Under the pieces are notes generated by a model that searched no databases, was not told where the DNA came from, and was given only the letters and a program-made list of their open reading frames with translations. Shown piece after piece: positions 20,072 through 29,214 of a stretch of 64,000 nt of DNA. The stretch lies in contig CANJKZ010000172.1 of assembly GCA_947471745.1 (NCBI GenBank), positions 320,001 through 384,000 on the forward strand, in the 5' to 3' direction. The stretch's first letter is position 1, and each line of letters starts with the position of its first letter. A program made the position numbers and the translations under genes. This stretch comes from Closterium sp. Naga37s-1 (taxonomy: Eukaryota > Streptophyta > Zygnematophyceae > Desmidiales > Closteriaceae).

Positions 20072-21867
20072 ATCATATCATGATGATCCATCAGGGCCAC
20101 ACTGACTGACTGGGCATCAGCCGGCGCATCATGAGCATGATGCAAAAGCCTCTCTCAATCGCCTTTCATCAACGAAATTTGCCTGGTTGACGGCTGACGC
20201 TCTGAGACCTGCGCGCGGCCGGGCCTGCCGCCGATGGGTTCGAATCTGTTATGAAGGCACTGCAACTTGTACTAACATGTGTCGGTGCTACTAATAGTAC
20301 TAGTACTAAAAGGGCATCAAAGAAGCCATTTCCACGCGAAGCAAACTTGAGCAGTATGCAAATATGAATTTCTGGGCTGTCCAAGGAGGAACCTCTTTGG
20401 CAGGCAATTTCGTTGGCTGCTTCTTTGCAAGCACCCTGTTGGAACAAGTTGATTTTCGCGCCATGAGATTGGATTGCTCTTATATCATCATCATGAGGCA
20501 GGGCCTGGTTTTGCAGCAAGTTCATATCGGTTCAGATGGTTCGGGTTAGGTTGGCTTGTTTTCGGTGGTGATAGGACCAGTTATCCCTGAATTTGAGGGA
20601 TGGGAAGGATGGGCAGCAGAAGCACAGTACAAGTACAATCCCATTGTCTTGTGGGGTGTACGTGTCAACATGAACGTACAAGCAATGCCCGTGGAATCGT
20701 ACCACTCACATTCCCGCCTTGGGAAAGGTGGCTGGCTGGCATATCACCTTCTGTGCAGCAATAAGATACTGTTCCAAACATGTTATGACGGGTAGGATGA
20801 TTTGAAATGTTTTGGGTCGACTCCATGAGGTCCTCCGCAATTGTGGAATGCCAGTCTGTCAACAGAGGGGTTGTCACTGTACTGTGGGGCCATTTTGTGA
20901 CCAGATACAGCCTGTACGTAGTCGCCGGGCAAGCAAAATACAATGGGTAGTTGCCATACCACTGTTTTCAGACTATCGCATATGGTACAAGACAACGATC
21001 AGTGTGACAGGACAATCCACAACGCTGGAAAAGGAGCGACGATAGCGCTGGAAGCTTTGCAATACCAATGCTGGCTCTCAGGGTGGGAATCCTGAAAAAT
21101 GAAATACTACAGGTGCAAAGCCAGCCAGCTCATATTCTCATTGAGTAATTACCCTTACAGCATTGGTTTCCAGCATCACGTAAACGCGCGCCTGTGAATG
21201 CAGTGCCCCCAGCCGTAAATTGAGGGGTCGCGCATCTGACGCGTACACAGATGCGGGTTCGCTTCGCACGCCAAGTGGAAGGGGGTGTGCCCTACGCGGC
21301 GCGCCACCGCCCCTGCAATCTCGCATTACAGATGAAACGAGAAGTGTACCCACGCACCGACTTGTTGTACAGCAATAGCAGCATCACTTCAACCAGCATC
21401 ACGAAATGTTGTCCAGCCAACGTGCTGTCACCTGGTTGGACAGTTCTGCCACGCATGTTACAAAAGTTGATATATTTTTGCCTCGTACGGTACACGGTAC
21501 ACGCAAACCCCATTCGTACCGTAACGATTTCGTACTTCCAAACTTGTCAGCTCGGTTCGGTCCGCTTAGCTGCTTCAGCAAGCGCACAGTAAAATCTCAT
21601 TTGTTTTACGCGAACTCTCGTCTGGATTCTCCCCACCCTCTGTTTTTTTTTGGGGGGCTGGGGCGCGCAGGACTGGGTCTCTGAACTGAACTGAATGTCA
21701 GCAGTGCGGGGCTGATAATTCCAAGTTCGAACCACGCGTAGAGGGCAACTAGGTCATTTTGCCCTTCAAATCAGGGATCACAGAAATGGTCGCCTAGGTA
21801 CTGTACCCAACTGTAAACCTTCAAAATTCAAAGGTGCCCTTGGTACACGAAACAAACACGTTGGCCA
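20072..21867. other. upstream region of the TDBD-like gene; no gene seen
   Basis: This interval lies between the minus-strand start at 20071 and the LINE. It would contain the promoter of the TDBD-like gene, but I cannot pick out a convincing core promoter. Open frames here are short and domainless. Two words resembling a tRNA B box (about 20237 and 21722) lack a cloverleaf. Confidence 0.45.
21854..21867 (+). repeat. 5' target-site duplication of the LINE
   Basis: The 14-bp word AAACACGTTGGCCA here is repeated at 28249-28262, directly after the poly-A tail of the LINE. This is the signature of target-primed insertion. Confidence 0.88.
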
Positions 21868-21936
21868 ATTCCTACCTCGTGTCAGACACGAAGTGTCTCT
21901 CCGCCATGGATTCTGTCAGGCACTAAGGAAGCCTCA

Positions 21937-24009
21937 ATGTCTATCAATTTCCTATCAGTTACTAATTCTAAACGCGGATTCGGAATCTACATGACAAGAC
22001 AAACAAGAAGATACTCTTTATGTGCTCAAATGTCGAGCATTGTAACTTCAAGTTTTTTGTCAGGCACTCCGTCACCCCCGTTGTTAACTACTGGAAGTGA
22101 TCCCCAGAAGGTTTTCCCTATGCTAATGTCAGAAACTTATATTCCCGAGGAGACATCAGACACAACAAAGATTCTACCGCGATTAACTAATACCAAGGAA
22201 CACTCAACTACCAAGGACAACGGTTTCATGCATCATCAGCCAAGGAAGAAAATAAGGCATTTGCAGCTACATCGCGGCTATAAGAGAACGGTGCTCAGAG
22301 CAGTCAGTTTAAACCACACATTTACGCGTGCTTCATCAAGCCTCGGTCGCAGTTTCTCCAGCTCTCATCATCGCACCATGCCGCGTGTGACGAAGAAGAC
22401 TGTCAAGCCGGTAACCAAGTCTGCGGTTTCTGAAGTGATGGATCTGGCAGCTAAGGGACATCAGTCAGAGCCGGCTACGCCGAAGCCGCAGTTGAAGGAT
22501 GTAGAAGGTCCTTTTGACGGTGGTGTGCGCGCATCGCTGGCGAAGAGGCTGTCGGCACTTAAGTTTCCTTCTTCGGATGCGCCTGTTGGAGATGGGGACA
22601 ACAACGCTAACGAAGGACAAGGAAAAGAGGAAGAGGTGAAATCGCCGACCGCTGCTCCTGATGCACCTGAGGAGGGAAGTGAAGACGAGGAAGAAGAGGA
22701 TGACGGGTATCTCAGTGATGATCCTGAGGAGCGTTTTGACCCGGTGAAAGCTGGAGAAATTGCTGCGCGCGCGGGTTTCTCCATCACGCTGCTGGTTCCG
22801 ATCAAGTACGAGGAGGAGGTTCCCCGTACTATCGACACGGTCAAGGGACTCCTTGCGTTGTGGAGGAAGTTTATGTCGGCTCACGTACTGACGACGACAA
22901 GGTGCCAAGTCCTCTTGCCGGCGTGGCTGTCAAAGAAGCGGTATGGGAGGATGCAAGTCACTTTCCAGCAAGCATCGGACGCGAACTACGTGTGGTGTCG
23001 TCAGATCCAGCACAAGATGTTGAATGAGGAGAGCATTTACCTGGACTGGCAGCACCCGGAAAACCCGGTCTACATTCAGGAGCGAGCGACTAACCCGGAC
23101 TCCATCGAAGTGCTGCTGAAGAGTGTCCCGGCGGCTATTACGTCGGAAATGGTGTATGAATACCTGGTGAAGACGGTGTTGGAGAAGCGGGGTCAGACGC
23201 CGTTCCTCAGTGAGGCTGCCTTCCACAGGGTGGTGGATCCGGTTACCGGCGCAGACACTGACAAGATTCGGGGTCTGGTTAAGGGACACCCGGGGGATAA
23301 GTATCGCTGGTGGCATTTGTTGGTCGACTCAGTGCATCACAAGCAGCTCCTCGTGCATTACCCCTCGCTCACCTGTGATTTCTGCGCTGGCATGCATATG
23401 ACGAAGTTTCACGATGATTTTGTTACGGAGCGGCAGGAGAACATCGGCAAGTGGAACCTGACTCTCGAGCGTCTGCACGCGATCAACGGTAAACCATCAA
23501 CCACTAACCTTGCTTTTCAGGCTGTTGGGGTCCTGTTCGTCCCTGCTGACGGTCTCGTCGCCTTATACCTGAGCAGCTGCGTCCCTGCCTTTAGACGTGC
23601 GGGTGAAGAAGATTTTGCGCGATCCTGCGGTTGTTTTGGTCTCCACGGGAGGAAGCAGGGAGGATTGGCTGTGCGTCCAGGAGGCGTGCGGCAAGGCGCA
23701 CGGATCCAGTTTTACGCAGGCGCTAGCGCATGTGAAGTCGGTGCAGCACTGTACAGCTATCCTGCAGGGGGACGCAGCAAGCAGGAAGAGCAGGGGGAAA
23801 ATGAATTTCCTTCCGATTCGCAAGGAGTTTGGGCTGTAAAGGAGACAGTGCAGGGAAAGACGGCTGTCCGGAGTATTCATGACCGAGGCAGACGTGACAA
23901 GCGAGAAGTAAGGAGGTTACCTGATCGTGGTGCGAGGATGTGCGTAGGAGTTTTGTTGTACCAAGCCCGTGGATGCGAAGGGGCCCTGTCTCAGTGGATT
24001 AATGGATAA
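21937..24009 (+). CDS. LINE ORF1 protein (nucleic-acid-binding, gag-like)
   Basis: The open frame runs 690 codons from ATG 21937. The ATG at 22378, in the context caccATGcc, is the more likely start because the protein becomes charged and ordered there (543 aa). The N-terminal third is acidic and low-complexity. The middle carries a conserved-looking core that ends in a C-x2-C-x3-H-x4-H arrangement (C-D-F-C-A-G-M-H and following His, about 23368-23406), possibly a modified zinc knuckle. After about 23580 the frame loses its character. The +2 frame (23597-23839) looks more protein-like there, so a frameshift late in ORF1 is possible. It would bind element RNA in the ribonucleoprotein. Confidence 0.75.
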   Translation: MSINFLSVTNSKRGFGIYMTRQTRRYSLCAQMSSIVTSSFLSGTPSPPLLTTGSDPQKVFPMLMSETYIPEETSDTTKILPRLTNTKEHSTTKDNGFMHHQPRKKIRHLQLHRGYKRTVLRAVSLNHTFTRASSSLGRSFSSSHHRTMPRVTKKTVKPVTKSAVSEVMDLAAKGHQSEPATPKPQLKDVEGPFDGGVRASLAKRLSALKFPSSDAPVGDGDNNANEGQGKEEEVKSPTAAPDAPEEGSEDEEEEDDGYLSDDPEERFDPVKAGEIAARAGFSITLLVPIKYEEEVPRTIDTVKGLLALWRKFMSAHVLTTTRCQVLLPAWLSKKRYGRMQVTFQQASDANYVWCRQIQHKMLNEESIYLDWQHPENPVYIQERATNPDSIEVLLKSVPAAITSEMVYEYLVKTVLEKRGQTPFLSEAAFHRVVDPVTGADTDKIRGLVKGHPGDKYRWWHLLVDSVHHKQLLVHYPSLTCDFCAGMHMTKFHDDFVTERQENIGKWNLTLERLHAINGKPSTTNLAFQAVGVLFVPADGLVALYLSSCVPAFRRAGEEDFARSCGCFGLHGRKQGGLAVRPGGVRQGARIQFYAGASACEVGAALYSYPAGGRSKQEEQGENEFPSDSQGVWAVKETVQGKTAVRSIHDRGRRDKREVRRLPDRGARMCVGVLLYQARGCEGALSQWING

Positions 24010-27000
24010 CACCCGCAATCTCACACTGTGCGAGGTCAATGTCAATGGCCTCGGAAGCAACGGCAAAAGAACTGCACACGCAAAGTGGATCAGAACAGTT
24101 GCAGACGTGGTGGTGCTCACAGACACGAGAATCAGAGAAGATCACAATTTCTGGACGCAGTTTAAACCCGCCTCGGTAGCGGTGGTGGGAAACAGTGAAC
24201 GAGCAGGAGGGGTGGCGGTGTTGTCTTTCAATGAGGAGATTAAGCTCACAGAGGCGATTACTCACCCGTCGGGGAGATTGGTGGGAGTCACGGTGTCGTG
24301 CCCGCAGATCTCCTTCAGGCTGATAGCGATGTACCTCCCGGCGCAGCCGTGTGCCAGAGGAGTCTTTTTCTGGAGCTGCCTCCCGCTGTTTGTCCAGGCT
24401 CAGCCGGCGCACTCTCACCTGGTGGTTCTGGGAGACCTGAATCTAGTGGAGGACCCCGACCTGGACAAAACATCGCGCTCGGGCTCGGGGAATGAAAACC
24501 AAAGGCTGCTGAGTTTCTGGAGAGCAGAGGACCTCAGAGACGCATTCCGGGTCCTGCATCCGAGCCGTCCGGAGTACACCTTTAGAGACAGGGCGACAAA
24601 GGCGAGCACTCGCATCGACAGGAGCTTGGTGTCGTTCTCGTTGCTCGGGCTACTGGCGGATGCGCGCCACGTCAAGATCCCAAGGGGGCTGTCGGACCAC
24701 TGGTTCGGCATTAAGGTAGCGCTCGCGGTGTCGGCGCCGGAAGATCAGGGCCCTGGCATGTGGAGGATGCAGGCAAAGCAAGCACGACGGAGAGGAGTTA
24801 AGACGGTGACAGCTAACATCCTTAAGAAATTGGAGAACGAGGAAGAGATGGACCTGGGAAAGAAGCTGAAACTGCTCAGCATGGGCCTGAGAGAATACTC
24901 ACGGGAGGAGCGAAAGAGGGTGAAGGCGACGGTGCAGCACCTGGAGGTAGTGGTGGAGCGACTGAGGCACAAAGTGATGCGATATCCGGGAGACAAGAGA
25001 GCACAAAACAGGTTGATGCGGAAGGAGGCGCACCTAGGGGCTTATCTCCAGAGCTGCAAAGATCGGATGCAAGTGTTAGCGGGAATCAAGGTGGAGCTCA
25101 CCGGAGAAGTCCCATCGCCATACTTGTCGGCCAGAATCAAAGTACGGAAGAAACGGACGGTGGTGCGCGAGATCTCTCACCATGGAGTGGTGTACCAGGG
25201 GACAAAGGAGGTGCTGAAGGTGGCAGCGGACCATTTCAAAGCTGCTTTTGGCGAGGTGCTACCAGAGGAAGAGGTGGACTGGGGGGCTTTCTCGGAAGGC
25301 GCCAGATTCTCGGAGACGGATGCAGCGCTCCGTGGCACAGACTGGACGGAGGAGGAGGTCAAGCAGGCGCTGGAGAGCCTCCCGAAGAGGAAATCTCCCG
25401 GGCAGGACAGCTTGCCCGCGTAATATTTCATTCTGCACTGGGATCTACTGAAAGCACATGTGATGAGTTTTGTCGGGGAATTCGCCAGGAAGGCGAGTAT
25501 GCCGGAGAGCTTATCGACAGCGGTGACCGTCCTGCTGCATAAGAAGGGGCCAACAGATCAACTGGGGAACTACCGCCCCATCACACTTCTGTCAGTCATG
25601 TACAAGGTGGTTACAAAAGTTATGGCTACAAGGCTCAAAAAGGTGCTGGGCAAAGTCCTGTCAAAAGAACAGCACGGCTTCTTACCGGGGAAAAGCCTGG
25701 CGGACGCAGTATCAGTGGTAGCGGATGCGGTGGAAGCAGCGAACAGCGGCAAGGAAGATTGGCTACTGCTGCTGGTAGATTTCCAGAAGGCCTATGACAC
25801 GGTCTCGAGGGTCTTCCTTTTCAGGGTCATGAAGGAGCTGGGGGTGCCTGACAATTTCATCGGCTGGACCAGGGGCCTGCATGCAGACGCAGGGACAAGG
25901 GTCATAATTAATGGGTGGTTAAGCGACAGGGTGGAGATGAACAGAGGGGTCAGGCAGGGGTGCCCACTGGCGCCATACCTGTTTCTTTGCGCACTCGAGC
26001 CGTTATGCAGAGCCACGCAGCGGGAGAAGCTGGGCATCGGACCGGTCGGGAAGGAGCCGCTTGCATACGTGGGATACGCCGACGACACATCATTTCTGCT
26101 GAATGGAGAAGCCCAACTGCGGAAGGTGGTGGAGGTCTTGGGCACCTTCGGGAAACAGTCAGGGCTGAAGGTGAATTGTGAAAAGTCAGTGGTGGTACCG
26201 CTGGGAAGCAACCGGGGAGAGCCGGCGCCGGCAGACGTCCCGTATAAATGGTCGGAGCAGGGAGAGCCGGAGAGGCTCTTGGGGGTGTGGATAACGCCCA
26301 ACGGTGACCCGGATCCATCCTGGAAGAGGGCGTACGAAAGGATAAAAGAGGAGCTGAGGAAGTGGGAAGCGCAATATCTAACAACCACGGTAAGAGTGGC
26401 AGTGATTAGCTGCTATGTCCTGCCAGTACTGATGTTCCAAACCCAAGTCTACTCGCCGCCAAAGGAGACGTGGGAAAAAATCAGGAAATTATGTCACGCG
26501 TTCGTATCGGCAGGGGAGGCGGCAGAAGAAAAAATATTAATCCTGTGGAGCGCGTACCTGGCGTGTCTGCCGCTGAAGGATGGAGGTCTGGGGCAGCTGG
26601 ACCCGAAGCTTTGCCTGGACGGGCTGGCGATCCGCAGGATCGGAAAGTTTCTGAAGGAGCCGGACGGAACGCGCCGCTGGCTGGCAGAGAAGGCGGCGGC
26701 TTTCCCGCAAGGGCTGGCCACGCTGTACGCGCACCCGTCGGCAATAAAGCAGTGGCAGCACGGTAGCGAACGATGGAAGGCGGCGGCAAAAGTGTTCTGG
26801 AAATCACCTTTCGCGACACTGCCGGCACCAAGGAGCAGGTGGGAGGTGGAAGAGGAGTTTATTTGTTTCAACAGAAACATCATGCATCGAGGGGAGAGCC
26901 CTTTCGGTCACCAAATAGGCACAGCGGCCCTCATCACCACGCGCGTTCGGGACCTGCTCACGGACGGGCCAGGGGGACGGAGGGGGGTGAAAGAAGAAGA

Positions 27001-28122
27001 GGTGCTGACGATTGAACTGGGAAGCAAGGAGGCGGCGGTCATGGCAAGGAAGGCATACGGGGCCATGCCGCCGGAGTGGAGGAAATTGATCGAGGAGCCG
27101 GCAACGGCCGAAGCTGTGGTGAAAGCATCGGGAGTGGTGAGGTACATCCTGCAAGGGCAACCGGCTAGACTCCCATGGGCAGTGGACGGGGTGGACGGCA
27201 GGAAGGTGGTCGCGTCCAGCATGTCCCTCGGTGAAGACGGGAGAATAGGGAAAAAAGCAAGAGCGGAGAAAACGTGTTTCGAAGCGTGCAGACTCCAACC
27301 GATGGCGGTTCAGAAAGGAATACTGCTTGGCCCCGTGGGAGATCCAAAGGTGCGGTTGCTGTCTCTACCAGGACTGTTCGCTGGGGGAGAATTGGTGCCG
27401 CTACGCGGGGTAAGGGCCGCACTATCCAAGGCGAAAGGGCGTTCTTGGAGACAAGCGGAGTGGGAGGACGTGTGGGGAAAAAAGATTGACGGCGGAAGGT
27501 CATTGAGACCAGAGACTCGATAAATGTACCGGGCAAGGCGAGGGACGTCCTACTAAGGGTTCACAGCATGAACCTGCAGGTTGGGGGGAGGCTGGATTTC
27601 TTCCAGAACAAGATAGCATGTGTGCACTGTGGAGAGGAGGAAACCCTAGCACATTGTCTCTACAGCTGCCCGGTCATACAACCGATCATTGGCGCGCTGA
27701 AGCGGACGTTGCACATGCTGAACCCGGGCAGGTCGGTGGACTGTCTGGGGGACCTACTGTTTGGCGAAAAGGGCACAGCGTCAGGTTTTCCGGAGATGAC
27801 GCTGACATCAGTGGTGCTTAGGCAGATCTGGTTGGCGCGATGCAATGCAGTTTGGCGCGCAGCTCCTTTCGAGAGAAAGAAGGTGGGGAGATGTGCTGTG
27901 CTGGACTTCATGACGCATGCGAGGGTGGTGCTGGCAGCAAGGGGAAGGCTGGCAGCGGCCGATGAAGGGAGAAGTTTCTGGAAGACAGACAACTGGAGCC
28001 ATGTGGCTGCGGATGAGAAGTTGCAGCTTCAGAAGATTTGCGGTGATGGTGGGCCAACAATTTGGGCGGCTCCTTTCCTCTCCATCTGGCGCAACCCGCG
28101 CACTTTCTATCAGCCTCCGTAG
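24002..28122 (+). pseudogene. LINE ORF2: AP-endonuclease / reverse transcriptase / zinc segment, broken
   Basis: It starts at ATG 24002 inside the last codons of ORF1. The endonuclease (24002-about 24730) shows N-V-N-G-L, G-D-L-N, R-I-D-R and S-D-H in order. The reverse transcriptase (about 25375-26500) shows K-S-P-G-Q-D, N-Y-R-P-I-T-L-L, D-F-Q-K-A-Y-D, G-V-R-Q-G-C-P-L and the catalytic Y-A-D-D at about 26074-26085. A C-terminal C-x2-C-x7-H-x4-C segment (about 27619-27672) matches the zinc-binding domain found after plant LINE reverse transcriptases. Breaks: a TAA at 25421-25423 just after the K-S-P-G-Q-D motif, in an otherwise continuous frame, and a frame change shortly before the stop at 27521-27523, after which the zinc segment continues in another frame. 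The copy cannot encode an intact ORF2 protein. Confidence 0.95.
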
Positions 28123-28248
28123 CATGCCATAGGGGGGCGGTGCGGCGCCCACAAGGCGTGGCCTAGACCCTCCAAGATATACAGTTACGACTGCGGATGT
28201 ATCTATATTTGATAATATATTTACACCTCCAAAAAAAAAAAAAAAAAA

Positions 28249-28262
28249 AAACACGTTGGCCA
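28249..28262 (+). repeat. 3' target-site duplication of the LINE
   Basis: The 14-bp word matching 21854-21867 overlaps the last A residues of the tail. It is followed by gttggccggcc, so the two flanks diverge after about 17 bases. Confidence 0.88.
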
Positions 28263-28699
28263 GTTGGCCGGCCAATTCGCGTAGTGCCCGATCCATACAA
28301 AAAATGAACCCCCCAAAGAAACAGACATTGGAAGCAGCCAGCAAAAGTACCTCTACCTTATGATCGCACGTAACAAGGAGAATTAGTTTGTACAAAATCT
28401 GGAATTAACAATGGCACAAAGCAGTGCCAGGTTGCAAACCTAGCAGAACAGCCGAGCTAGGTTGCATGACAGGCACATCCTACACCTACTCTCTAATCAA
28501 CAGCACTCCACTCAGGAGCCGGATAACCAATGTAGGAAACGCCACCGCAGCAGCAGAAGCTGCAACTGGCCTAACCTAAATAATGGAAACAGCTGCCATA
28601 TTTTGCTACCCTGCCGTCCTCCTCACTGCCGCCGAAAACGAAATCCTTACAACGAGGACAAGGAGGCCACCACCACTGCCCGCCACTCATCCCCCATGT
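28263..28699. other. intergenic, no gene seen
   Basis: This spacer lies between the LINE and the decayed copies of the terminal exon of the GH16 gene. It would hold the 3' UTR or downstream region of that minus-strand gene. I see no coding feature. Confidence 0.5.
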
Positions 28700-29170
28700 G
28701 GAGAGCACACCACAGCACAGCACAGTAATGCTTCAGTACGCCGCAAACACCTGCCAGGTGAGTGTTTCAGACGTCTCATAAGTCGCCCCCCGTCGCTCAC
28801 CTCACCCCCAGAACGGAGAACGCACAGTCATGCTGCGGCACTGCGCAAACACCTGCCAGGTGGGTTCCGCAGACATCTCAAAACTCGCCCGACTGCTGCT
28901 CACCTCACCTCACCTCACCTCACCTCACCTCACCTCACCTCACCTCACCTCACCCCCAAAGCGGTGAGCGCACTGTCATGTTCTTGTACTCTGCAAAGAC
29001 ATCAAAAGCCGCTCGCCTGCCGCTCGCCACCCCTCCCCCCACCCCCCCAAAGTGGTGAGACTCCTATCACCCCCACAGCGGCGAGCGCACAGTCATGTTC
29101 TTGTACTCTGCAAAGACCTGCCACGTGGGTTCTCCAGACGCCTCAAAAGCCTCCCTCCCCTCCCCCCCCC
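28700..29170 (-). repeat. four decayed copies of the GH16 terminal-exon tail, with (CACCT)n
   Basis: Segments at about 28722-28765, 28805-28870, 28965-29015 and 29075-29130 repeat the last 60-80 bases of the final exon (29215-29290), including the stop region. In three of them the copy begins, in coding direction, right after a half palindrome such as TTTTGAGATGTCT (at 28853-28885) or TTTTGAGGCGTCT (at 29130-29150). Between copies lies a pure (CACCT)n array of about 11 units (28899-28953), which reads as tandem GTGAG words on the coding strand. Confidence 0.8.
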
Positions 29171-29214
29171 CCCTGCTGCTCGCCTCCCCCCCAAAGCAGT
29201 GAGACTCCCTCCAA

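Larger units (their letters stand above)
21868..28250 (+). mobile_element. nearly full-length L1-type LINE with poly-A tail
   Basis: About 6.4 kb, bounded by a 14-bp target-site duplication and ending in 20 A residues (28231-28250). The order is 5' leader, ORF1, then ORF2 with apurinic/apyrimidinic endonuclease, reverse transcriptase and a C-terminal CCHC-type zinc segment, as in plant L1 elements. ORF2 overlaps the end of ORF1 by eight bases. The copy looks young: frames are long, the duplication is still identical and the tail is pure. It is nevertheless inactive as it stands, with one in-frame stop and at least one frameshift in ORF2. It lies between the TDBD-like gene and the GH16 gene, opposite to both in orientation. 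None of the TTTTGAG-type palindromes occur inside it. Confidence 0.96.

Noticed and set aside
20180..20260. ggttcgaatc at about 20237 as a tRNA B box, and agttcgaacc at about 21722
   Set aside because: No A box at the right distance and no foldable acceptor, D or anticodon arms. They might be remnants of a tRNA-derived SINE, but that cannot be supported.
24002..28122. ORF2 of the LINE as two or three separate host genes
   Set aside because: Endonuclease, reverse transcriptase and zinc segment are collinear in one element bounded by a target-site duplication. The breaks are lesions.
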